A stretch of 14,227 nucleotides of DNA from Candidatus Stahliibacteriota bacterium (GTDB lineage: Bacteria; Hydrothermota; Tepidihabitantia; SM23-42). Both the position numbers and the translations under genes were made by a program. The stretch covers positions 1-14,227 of the forward strand of contig SOIY01000242.1 in the NCBI GenBank assembly GCA_004376785.1. The letters are read 5' to 3'. How positions within the stretch are numbered: the stretch's first letter is position 1; each line of letters starts with the position of its first letter. Shown here in pieces: positions 1-5,845 of the stretch. Below the pieces are notes generated by a model that ran no database searches, had not been told where the DNA came from, and saw nothing but the letters and a program-made list of their open reading frames with translations.

Positions 1-1
1 G

Positions 2-1648
2 TTATACCTTCACTCCTCTTTCAATAAACATATGCCGCTTTATCTTCTTTGTTGTGGTCTTAGGAAATTCTTCTTCCCTGATTTCAAATTTAATAATTTT
101 CTTATAGATAGGTAAATCTTCATTAACCTTTTTTATCTCATCCTTGAATATTGATTCAATATCGTCTTTGCTCAGTGTAATATCTGATGAAATGCTATAT
201 TGCTCAAGCAATTCATAATCTGGAAAAATTAATGCGCATATGGATTCCTTTTTAGTTTCAGGATCAATTCTGGGTACTACTAAAACCTCTTGTACCCATT
301 GACTCTTCAGCAGTTTTGCTTCAAGCTCCTCAGGATAGATATTCTTACCGGTCTGCGTGACGATTAAACTTTTCCTCCTACCTGTGATATATAAATAACC
401 TTCACTGTCTAACCACCCTAAATCTCCAGTATATAGCCAACCATCCTTTAAAATCTCATCTGTTGCTTTTTTATTTTTATAATACCCAAGCATTACATTA
501 GGACCGCGCATGATAATTTCACCTATATCATTTTCATCGGGTTCATTGATCTTAACCTCAACACCCGGAATAACAACCCCGACTGAAGCAATGTTTGGCT
601 TTTCTAATGGACTCACTGATATCACCGGCGATGTTTCAGTCAATCCATACCCCTGTAGAATAGGTATAGCAAGAAGTTTTAATCCCCGTGCAACCTTTTC
701 TGTAAGTGCCGCTCCACCAGCACATGCAATTCTTAGATTACCAAGACCCATCTCTTTTCTCACCCTTGCAAAAAGTGGTTTCCTTAAAAATTGAAAGACC
801 GAACCTATTCCACTTATTGCGTTGAACATAACTTTGGTTGGTAAAGATGAGCTCGCAACTTTCCTGTGAACAGCTCCTAAGAATTTTTCAAATAGAAGAG
901 GAACAGCAATAAGGCAAGATACCTTTGCCAGTTTCATTGTTTCTAAAATGTCCTTTGGTTTTAAACTCGCTGGATAGTAAATTGCAGCGCCTTGATATAA
1001 TGGATAAAGAAACCCAGCAGTTCCTTCGAATGTGTGATGCATAGGAATTATTGAAACGAGTGTATCATTTTCGTCTAGTGGTATCATTTGTTCAACAGCT
1101 CTTAGATTACTGAGGATGTTATTATGACTCAACATAACTGCTTTTGCCGTACCGGTCGTGCCTGATGTAAAAATCAATACTGCCAATGAATCAGGATCGA
1201 GCTTTCCAGTAGGGATATCTTTTGTAGCCACTAATTTCTTAATACTATCCATTGGTATCACGTATTTTAAATTACTTAATTCACCTTTGACCGCTTCGAT
1301 TTTATCAATGTAATTTTCCGAAGCAATGACACCGCTTGCTTCGCTGTGACGAAGAATGTGAAGAATTTCAGCCCCTGATAACAAACGGTCCACTGGTACA
1401 CAGATCAACCCTGCCCGCACAATGGCTAAATACCCTATTGCCCATTCTGGCCTATTCTCACCGAATACTGCAAATTTGTCTCCTTTTTTCAAACCAAGAC
1501 CTAATAAATGATTCTTTAGTTTTATTACCTCTGCTTTTAGTTGAGCATAGGTATATTCAGTATCATCTTTTTTTAACGCCAACTTATCCGGGAATTTCTC
1601 AACGGATGACTCAAAAACATCACTTAAAAATTCGATTTTTTTATTCAT
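2..1648 (-). CDS. Long-chain acyl-CoA ligase (AMP-forming)
   Basis: Predicted to activate a fatty acid to acyl-adenylate and then acyl-CoA in the cytoplasm or at the inner membrane face. The 548-residue protein has the full ANL-superfamily motif set: the ATP-binding loop TSGTTGTAKA near residues 161-170, GYGLTETSP near 334-342, YTGDLGW near 406-412, TGRRKSLIVTQTGKNIYPEE near 423-441, and a C-terminal catalytic-lysine region PKTTTKKIKR near 529-538. ENRPEWAIGYLAIVRAG near residue 65 is typical of FadD15-like long-chain enzymes; chain length cannot be read from sequence. I chose the ATG at 1648 because GAGGTG lies 6 nt upstream; an in-frame GTG at 1657 falls inside that Shine-Dalgarno. The ATG overlaps the EIIA stop as ATGA, so the genes are probably translationally coupled, the last in a row with hpf, hprK and EIIA. 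A TAA stop at 2-4 makes it complete. Confidence 0.93.
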   Translation of the reverse strand: MNKKIEFLSDVFESSVEKFPDKLALKKDDTEYTYAQLKAEVIKLKNHLLGLGLKKGDKFAVFGENRPEWAIGYLAIVRAGLICVPVDRLLSGAEILHILRHSEASGVIASENYIDKIEAVKGELSNLKYVIPMDSIKKLVATKDIPTGKLDPDSLAVLIFTSGTTGTAKAVMLSHNNILSNLRAVEQMIPLDENDTLVSIIPMHHTFEGTAGFLYPLYQGAAIYYPASLKPKDILETMKLAKVSCLIAVPLLFEKFLGAVHRKVASSSLPTKVMFNAISGIGSVFQFLRKPLFARVRKEMGLGNLRIACAGGAALTEKVARGLKLLAIPILQGYGLTETSPVISVSPLEKPNIASVGVVIPGVEVKINEPDENDIGEIIMRGPNVMLGYYKNKKATDEILKDGWLYTGDLGWLDSEGYLYITGRRKSLIVTQTGKNIYPEELEAKLLKSQWVQEVLVVPRIDPETKKESICALIFPDYELLEQYSISSDITLSKDDIESIFKDEIKKVNEDLPIYKKIIKFEIREEEFPKTTTKKIKRHMFIERGVKV

Positions 1649-2034
1649 TTTTTGCACCTCAATTTAAAAATATTATCTCTCCCCTTATCTATTAAAATGG
1701 GAACGAGTTCATTAACTGAATGTTTATCCCGTAGCATAAAAAACTCTATTAGCATTGGTAGATTCACGCCAACGATTATATTTAACTCGCTATTATCTTT
1801 TAACAAACCATAACAACTTATAGTACAACTTCCACCAGGAAGATCAACAAAGACTACAGTTTCTTGATTTTCATTACTGTGGATAATCTTTGCAATCTTT
1901 TCACTCAACACTTCGCAAGAAACTCCTTTATTAGAAATAATTTCAAGATCAGGCTGTTTACCAACTATCTGTTCAGCCGTATTGACCATGGCTTTTGCAA
2001 ATTCACTATGGCCAACTATTATACCTCTAACCAT
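1645..2034 (-). CDS. PTS EIIA component, mannose/fructose/sorbose family
   Basis: A 129-residue stand-alone EIIA-Man domain. In sugar systems such a domain takes phosphate from HPr onto a histidine and passes it to EIIB. The expected phospho-accepting histidine is His9 (IIVGHSEFAKAM), followed by the family motifs VDLPGGS (63-69, Asp64 matching the conserved active-site Asp of E. coli ManX) and GVNLPMLIEFFMLRD (89-103). No EIIB, EIIC or EIID gene is visible, so a regulatory role rather than sugar uptake is more likely. It lies 5 nt after hprK and overlaps the acyl-CoA ligase start by ATGA. HprK beside EIIA-Man recalls the regulatory PTS clusters of many Gram-negative bacteria, where HPr kinase sets how much HPr can act in phosphotransfer. 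The target is unknown. Confidence 0.92.
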   Translation of the reverse strand: MVRGIIVGHSEFAKAMVNTAEQIVGKQPDLEIISNKGVSCEVLSEKIAKIIHSNENQETVVFVDLPGGSCTISCYGLLKDNSELNIIVGVNLPMLIEFFMLRDKHSVNELVPILIDKGRDNIFKLRCKK

Positions 2035-2039
2035 ATTAA

Positions 2040-3020
2040 CTACTCTATGTGTTCATCATAATGAACACTGGATATTTCCTTTTCAGATAATACCCTTTTC
2101 AATTCTATATCATACTCTTTAGCGGGATTAATTCCCCTTAATTCCAAGAGATAATTCATTGCTATGACCTCAGCGATAACTGAAACATTCTTCCCTGGTG
2201 TAAGTGGTATTACAACACGCGGAATCTTTATATCAAGAATTTCCTTTATCTTCTTTTCTATACCAATCCTTTCGAAATCCCCTCTTGCCTCATCCCATAG
2301 AACAAGTTCAACAACAACTTCAATGCGTTTTCTCAATCTGACTGATTTGACTCCAAATATTCTGAAAATATCAATAATTCCAACACCTCTAATCTCAATA
2401 TAATGCCTCAGGCGATTACTCTTTTCAGCTCCAGAACCAACCAGAATGCTACCCCGCTTCACAATTTTCACAAGGTCATCAGCTACAAAACGATGCCCTC
2501 TCTCAACCAAATCCACAGCACACTCACTCTTTCCAGTACCGGGCTTACCAACAAACAAAACACCGACGCCATAAATATCCACAAGTGTACCCTGAACGTA
2601 TTTTGTTGGAGCAAGTTTGTAATCAAGATATGCAGACAGTTCATGAATAAATGGCGTTGTTGACATTGAAGTCCGTAATATTGGAATTTTCCTGCGTTTT
2701 GCTTGTTCGATGAATTTCTTATCAATATCTAAACCCTTGGCAACAATAATACATGGCGTGCCCAATCTCATTACAGTTGTAATCCGCTTATCTTTTATCT
2801 CTTTTGCTAATGTCTTTATATAAACAGTTTCTGTTTCACCAATTATCAATATACGGTCGCTTAAGAAAATTCCTGTGTAACCGGCTAAGGCAAGACCAGG
2901 GCGAAAAATATCATAGGTGGTTATTTTTCTTTGCCTTAAAAATTCTTTGCCAGTAACAATTTCTAAAGAAAGTTCATCCTTTTTTTCCTGATATAGAGTT
3001 TCGATTGTTATTTTATTCAT
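2040..3020 (-). CDS. hprK: HPr kinase/phosphorylase with His-to-Gln change
   Basis: Bifunctional enzymes of this family phosphorylate Ser46 of HPr and remove that phosphate again. The 326-residue length is normal and both domains are present: an N-terminal domain (about 1-127) and a P-loop kinase domain (about 128-326). Visible motifs are Walker A GKPGTGKSE (158-166), VADD with the catalytic aspartates (179-182), IEIRGVGIIDI (208-218) and the C-terminal IPRVVIPLTPGKN signature (266-278). Where B. subtilis HprK reads SVHGVLVDIYG, with a conserved active-site His, this protein reads YVQGTLVDIYG; the codon at 2592-2594 reads CAG, so Gln143 replaces His. The Walker A Ser of GDSGIGKS is Pro here. 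Activity may therefore be altered, perhaps towards only one of the two reactions. Its ATG overlaps the hpf stop (ATGA). No ptsH is in the window. Confidence 0.95.
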   Translation of the reverse strand: MNKITIETLYQEKKDELSLEIVTGKEFLRQRKITTYDIFRPGLALAGYTGIFLSDRILIIGETETVYIKTLAKEIKDKRITTVMRLGTPCIIVAKGLDIDKKFIEQAKRRKIPILRTSMSTTPFIHELSAYLDYKLAPTKYVQGTLVDIYGVGVLFVGKPGTGKSECAVDLVERGHRFVADDLVKIVKRGSILVGSGAEKSNRLRHYIEIRGVGIIDIFRIFGVKSVRLRKRIEVVVELVLWDEARGDFERIGIEKKIKEILDIKIPRVVIPLTPGKNVSVIAEVIAMNYLLELRGINPAKEYDIELKRVLSEKEISSVHYDEHIE

Positions 3021-3334
3021 TTTCTTCTTGTTTTTTGTGCCAGTCTTTTCCTCTCTCGAAATTTATCTTCATACTTAATTAACTGTCTTTCGCTCTTTCT
3101 AAAGGCTTCGCTTACTCCAAGGTAGATATCTGTATTTTTAACCTTGCTCGTGATAACTGAATGTTTAATTGATAAATTAAGTTCAATAACACTTATGGAT
3201 TTATCTTTCTCCAAAATCAGATCACCATTAATAATATGATGAGAAAATCTCTCCAACTTCGACATCTTCTTTTTAGCATATTGTTCCAATCTATTGCTGA
3301 GGTTAAAATTCTTTGCTGTTATATTTAAGTCCAT
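3017..3334 (-). CDS. hpf: Short ribosome hibernation-promoting factor (HPF/RaiA family)
   Basis: A 105-residue protein of the short HPF/YfiA class, which binds the decoding region of idle 30S subunits in slow growth and helps form inactive ribosomes. It follows the family pattern: a first strand MDLNITAKNFNLSN, helix LEQYAKKKMSKLERF (17-31), a middle strand IELNLSI, and a second helix SEAFRKSERQLIKYEDKFRERKR with a basic tail. It lacks the C-terminal dimerisation domain of long HPFs. A strong AAGGAGG lies 4 nt before the ATG. It heads the row hpf-hprK-EIIA-acyl-CoA ligase; hpf next to PTS-regulatory genes is a known arrangement, often with rpoN and rapZ, neither of which is seen here. A consensus promoter lies about 210 nt upstream, leaving a long leader with a hairpin and a possible small ORF. 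Confidence 0.92.
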   Translation of the reverse strand: MDLNITAKNFNLSNRLEQYAKKKMSKLERFSHHIINGDLILEKDKSISVIELNLSIKHSVITSKVKNTDIYLGVSEAFRKSERQLIKYEDKFRERKRLAQKTRRK

Positions 3335-3372
3335 GAATCCTCCTTAAAAAACAAATGGTTTGAGAAGGCGCA

Positions 3373-3412
3373 AAGAGGGCTATAAAGACTTTGTTCTAGT
3401 CTTGTTGCTCTT
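3373..3412 (-). promoter_or_regulatory. Hairpin in the hpf leader
   Basis: In the predicted hpf leader the minus strand can fold as AAGAG, 4 nt, AAGACT, a 7-nt loop, AGTCTT, 7 nt, CTCTT: a 6-bp upper stem and a 5-bp lower stem separated by an internal loop. No U-run follows, so it is not a rho-independent terminator. It ends about 38 nt before the hpf start codon and could affect access to the ribosome binding site. The function is inferred only. Confidence 0.35.
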
Positions 3413-3422
3413 AATCGACTTC

Positions 3423-3536
3423 TCATGCCTTCTTCTGCCATCTCATGCCCTGTTCCATTTCATTTTTCGACCATCCTGAACTTTTTCGTCTTTTTGCAGT
3501 TTTGTAGATAGAATATTTGGGTTTTTCCAAACACAT
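3423..3536 (-). CDS. Possible small basic protein or leader peptide (37 aa)
   Basis: An ATG-started ORF of 37 codons ending in TGA, in the leader between the thiE stop and hpf. The product is rich in Lys and Arg, with a central KTAKRRKSSGW stretch and a tail GMRWQKKA; I recognise no family. There is no Shine-Dalgarno. However, the ATG lies only 10 nt past a perfect TATAAT, so the message would start about 3-5 nt before it, the same geometry seen at thiE and the cation-efflux gene. That makes near-leaderless translation plausible. It could be a real peptide, a leader ORF controlling hpf, or chance. The segment also holds an imperfect 20-bp tandem repeat (3419-3458) sharing TCTCATGCC. Confidence 0.35.
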   Translation of the reverse strand: MCLEKPKYSIYKTAKRRKSSGWSKNEMEQGMRWQKKA

Positions 3537-3546
3537 AGTATATTTT

Positions 3547-3574
3547 ATTATAATCATTATTTTCTGTGTGTCAA
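3547..3574 (-). promoter_or_regulatory. Sigma-70 type promoter for the hpf operon
   Basis: On the minus strand TTGACA (3569-3574) and TATAAT (3547-3552) are both perfect consensus and separated by 16 bp. Transcription should start near 3538-3541. The -35 overlaps the last codons of thiE. The predicted message has a leader of about 205 nt before hpf and should carry hpf, hprK, EIIA and the acyl-CoA ligase. Confidence 0.8.
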
Positions 3575-4567
3575 TAAACTAATATTCTTCAATAAATCAC
3601 CCTCAAACAGATAGGACGAAACAGCAATACCTGCAGCGCCTGCTCGAAATACATCCCTGTAATTTCTGTTTGTTATACCTCCAATACCAACTACTGGAAT
3701 AGTTATTTTTTTGCATATCGATTTCAAAACTGAGAGCCCGCAGATATGAGCGTCTGATTTTGTTTTTGTCCTGAATATTGAACCGACTCCGATATAGTCT
3801 GCTCCCTCTTTTTCTGCTTTGTTCGCCTCATCTATATTATGCGCTGACACACCAATGATGTAGTTTTCACCCAATATTCTACGTGCCATCCTTGCTGGCA
3901 TATCATCCTGGCCAAGATGTACCCCATCTGCACCTGAAGCACGAGCAATATCCAATCGATTATTAATGATGAATTTTATTTCTTTTTTCTTGAGAAATTT
4001 TTTAATCCTTACAGCATAATTGTAGAATTTTCTATCAGATAATGTTTTGATCCGAAGTTGAATCATTGTTACACCATTATTCTCAAGAATATCCATCATA
4101 TTTTTAATCCTGTATGCTGATAAGTATTTTTCGTCTATGACCGCATTGATTCTGGGGTTAAAAATCTTTTTAAGACATCCAATAATATACTTTTCCAAGT
4201 CATATAATTGAAATCGTATCTCCTTCATTCTATTACTTATTTTCAAATTTATTGATTTGAGAATCTCTTCTATGATTCTCGCCGATTCCTTTGCTCTGGT
4301 TAAATTGGCGATTATTAAATCTTCAGATGTTTTTTTTGTTTGAATATCAAATTTTGCAGCTCGACCGAGGTCATGACTGCTTTGGCGGGAATTGATTATA
4401 TCAGCCAGTGAAATATCCTTTTTGATTTTCAAAAACTCATTTCTAATTTTTCTTATCCGGATTAGAAGAACTTTGTTCTCAAGGGAAAATCTTATTACAT
4501 CCTCTATGAACTTCAGGGCTTCATTAAGGCGGTTCAAATTCACATCCGCAATGCGTTCCCAGTTCAC
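3557..4567 (-). CDS. thiE: ThiD2-ThiE fusion: HMP-phosphate kinase / thiamine-phosphate synthase
   Basis: A 336-residue two-domain enzyme of thiamine synthesis. Residues about 1-125 resemble the ThiD2 domain (ADVNLNRLNEALKFIEDVIRF near 8-27; HDLGR near 65-69), reported to phosphorylate HMP-phosphate. Residues about 137-336 form the ThiE TIM barrel, which joins HMP-pyrophosphate to thiazole phosphate: QLRIK (170-174), DGVHLGQDDMPA (214-225), GVGSIFRTKTK (260-270), GIGGI (294-298). Where B. subtilis ThiE has the Mg-binding Asp93 of its NDD, this protein has Asn203 (INNR, codon AAT); the second ligand is retained as Asp222. The GTG start at 4567 is preferred because the ThiD2 pattern begins at once and a consensus -10 ends 5 nt upstream. 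No Shine-Dalgarno is possible there, so the message may be leaderless. Confidence 0.92.
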   Translation of the reverse strand: MNWERIADVNLNRLNEALKFIEDVIRFSLENKVLLIRIRKIRNEFLKIKKDISLADIINSRQSSHDLGRAAKFDIQTKKTSEDLIIANLTRAKESARIIEEILKSINLKISNRMKEIRFQLYDLEKYIIGCLKKIFNPRINAVIDEKYLSAYRIKNMMDILENNGVTMIQLRIKTLSDRKFYNYAVRIKKFLKKKEIKFIINNRLDIARASGADGVHLGQDDMPARMARRILGENYIIGVSAHNIDEANKAEKEGADYIGVGSIFRTKTKSDAHICGLSVLKSICKKITIPVVGIGGITNRNYRDVFRAGAAGIAVSSYLFEGDLLKNISLLTHRK

Positions 4568-4572
4568 AATAA

Positions 4573-4600
4573 ATTATAACTAAATAAGTTTTTATGTCAA
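4573..4600 (-). promoter_or_regulatory. Promoter for thiE, abutting its start codon
   Basis: TTGACA (4595-4600) and TATAAT (4573-4578) on the minus strand, both perfect, with a 16-bp spacer. Only 5 nt separate the -10 from the GTG of thiE, so the expected start site falls on or just beside the GTG, implying a leaderless mRNA. The -35 lies just downstream of the csp terminator. No thiamine riboswitch fits in this space. Confidence 0.75.
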
Positions 4601-4608
4601 TACCTTTT

Positions 4609-4643
4609 AAAAAAATGGGGTTTGGTGCAGCCAAACCCCATTT
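4609..4643 (-). terminator. Rho-independent terminator of the cold-shock gene
   Basis: On the minus strand AAATGGGGTTTGG and CCAAACCCCATTT form a perfect 13-bp stem around a 5-nt loop, ending in a run of seven T, three of which are in the stem. It lies 21 nt beyond the csp stop and separates csp from the thiE promoter. There is no comparable T-run on the other strand. Confidence 0.88.
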
Positions 4644-4664
4644 AAGAAACACTTCTAATGTCTC

Positions 4665-4877
4665 TTATTCGTTAACGCGTTCGACTTTTAAAGCTTTGTC
4701 ACCTTTTGGTGATGATGCAATCTCAAACTTAACTCTGTCGCCTTCTCTAAGAACCCGGTATCCTTCACCAACAATATCGGCATAATGCACAAAAACATCA
4801 CCGGATCCATCTTCTTTCTCAATAAAACCATAGCCCTTCTTACTATCGAACCACTTTATCTTACCGTAGATAACCAA
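4665..4877 (-). CDS. csp: Cold-shock domain protein (CspA family)
   Basis: A 70-residue single-domain OB-fold protein that binds single-stranded RNA or DNA and typically acts as an RNA chaperone. Both nucleic-acid motifs are intact: RNP1 KGYGFI (14-19) and RNP2 VFVHY (28-32), after the hallmark GKIKWFDSKKGYGF. Length is normal for the family. The start is TTG at 4877, 4 nt after a perfect AAGGAGG; no ATG exists near the expected N-terminus. It is monocistronic: its own promoter lies about 90 nt upstream and a strong terminator follows. The leader holds two small hairpins, as often found in cold-shock mRNAs, though a thermosensor role is only inferred. Confidence 0.95.
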   Translation of the reverse strand: MVIYGKIKWFDSKKGYGFIEKEDGSGDVFVHYADIVGEGYRVLREGDRVKFEIASSPKGDKALKVERVNE

Positions 4878-4961
4878 ATGTCCTCCTTTCTAGCCATCAT
4901 ACCTCTGTCAACATCTTTGAAAATGTTAATAAAGGTAAACCTCTACGGTTACAGCCTAAAT
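4878..4961 (-). promoter_or_regulatory. Structured leader of the cold-shock mRNA
   Basis: The predicted leader between the promoter and the TTG start can form two hairpins. At 4908-4929 a 7-bp stem (one G-U pair) closes an 8-nt loop. At 4935-4952 GTAACC pairs with GGTTTAC with one bulge. The ribosome binding site AAGGAGG lies 3' of both and appears unpaired. Regulation by temperature is inferred from the gene family only. Confidence 0.4.
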
Positions 4962-4962
4962 C

Positions 4963-4990
4963 ATTATATACATTGTTACTTTCAAGTCAA
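4963..4990 (-). promoter_or_regulatory. Promoter for the cold-shock gene
   Basis: TTGACT (4985-4990, five of six consensus bases) and a perfect TATAAT (4963-4968) on the minus strand, spaced by 16 bp. The -35 overlaps the stop codon of the gene remnant just upstream. Predicted transcription start near 4955-4957. Confidence 0.75.
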
Positions 4991-5130
4991 GATCTTTTTT
5001 GCTGAAAAATATATTCACACGCTTTTCTCACTCTCGCATCCTTTTTGTCCATCCCCATGTAGCCCAGAATCATTATCTGCCAGTACGATGCTTTGTACTT
5101 TGGTAAATAAGGAATTTGTGGGTCTTCCGG
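4987..5130 (-). pseudogene. Remnant resembling a squalene-cyclase/prenyltransferase-like toroid protein
   Basis: A 47-codon open stretch that reads like protein but has no usable start: it begins straight after a TAA (5131-5133) and ends in TGA. The translation runs PEDPQIPYLPKYKASYWQ, IMILGYMGMDKKD, ARVRKACEYIFQQKRS. The pattern of an aromatic-rich KYKxSYWQ, a hydrophobic L-G run, and D-x-R-V-R-K-A-C-E-Y-I-F followed by Q is what I know from one helical repeat of squalene-cyclase/terpenoid-toroid-like proteins of unknown role. A complete gene would be several times longer. It is in frame with the racemase just before it, but two stop codons (TGA, TAA) separate them. The csp promoter overlaps its end. 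I read it as what is left after a deletion. The family match is from pattern memory and unverified. Confidence 0.5.
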
Positions 5131-5133
5131 TTA

Positions 5134-5829
5134 TCAATCCTTCAAACAATATCTCACCGCACTCTCCGCATGAATCTTTGTGGTATTCAAAAATGGAATA
5201 CCAAATTCATCTTTTGTAAGAATAAGAGGAAGTTCTGTACATCCGAGGACCACACCCTGTATTTGTGCTCTGTCAATCATATTTTTAATGATCGTGAGTA
5301 ATTCTGTATGGGTTTGTTCTAATATTTTATTAAATATTATTTCAGTCACGAGCTTCTTATGAATATAATCTTGTTCTTGTTTACTAGGCACTACAATTGA
5401 AATATCTTTTTTTGAAAAAACTTTTTGATAGAAATCTGCACTCATCGTAATCTTCGTTCCCAAAAGACCAATCTTTTTCAGCCCCAGTTTATCAGCAACA
5501 TTACATGTCTCTTCAACAATGCTTAACATCGGAATTGACGATAAAGCCTTAACCTCATTAAACATAATATGCGGTGTGTTTGATGCAATAAGAGCAAAAT
5601 CTGCCCCGGCCCTATGAAGCGACGTCACAGCATTGGCAAGCCATTTTGTTGTCTTATCCAATTCTCGAGCTTTCATCATCATACAAGAGAATTCGCTCAT
5701 GTCCAGACTGTTAATGATAATTGCGGGAAAACCACCTTTGGTTTTTTCTCGATATGATTCAATAATAATACGATAATAATCTATAGTGGCTTCAGGACCA
5801 AGTCCACCAATAATGCCAATTTTTTTCAA
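5134..5829 (-). CDS. Aspartate/glutamate-family amino-acid racemase (YgeA-like)
   Basis: A cofactor-independent racemase of the Asp/Glu racemase superfamily, 231 residues, normal length. It begins KKIGIIGGLGPEATIDYY and has the two catalytic loops: ASNTPH (82-87) and LGCTELP (195-201). Cys197 is present, but the first position, Cys in archaeal aspartate racemase, is Ser83. E. coli YgeA, a broad-specificity racemase, likewise has Thr83 with Cys197, so this belongs nearer that type and its substrate should not be assumed to be aspartate. The start is TTG at 5829, 5 nt after AAGGAGG; the frame stays open upstream to 5898, but that part overlaps comB and adds non-homologous residues. It follows comB by 16 nt as the last gene of the four-gene unit with GNAT and the cation transporter. 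D-amino-acid supply for the cell wall is possible. Confidence 0.9.
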   Translation of the reverse strand: MKKIGIIGGLGPEATIDYYRIIIESYREKTKGGFPAIIINSLDMSEFSCMMMKARELDKTTKWLANAVTSLHRAGADFALIASNTPHIMFNEVKALSSIPMLSIVEETCNVADKLGLKKIGLLGTKITMSADFYQKVFSKKDISIVVPSKQEQDYIHKKLVTEIIFNKILEQTHTELLTIIKNMIDRAQIQGVVLGCTELPLILTKDEFGIPFLNTTKIHAESAVRYCLKD

Positions 5830-5845
5830 AATAACCTCCTTATTT

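Noticed and set aside
1655..1657. GTG at 1657 as start of the acyl-CoA ligase
   Set aside because: It lies within the GAGGTG Shine-Dalgarno of the ATG at 1648.
4568..4664. Thiamine (TPP) riboswitch before thiE
   Set aside because: Only 5 nt separate the promoter -10 from the start codon, and the rest of the gap is the csp terminator.
4785..5219. Plus-strand 144-codon open frame across the csp upstream region
   Set aside because: It lies opposite csp, its leader and promoter, and the racemase end, has no ribosome binding site, and its product resembles nothing; the minus-strand signals explain the region.
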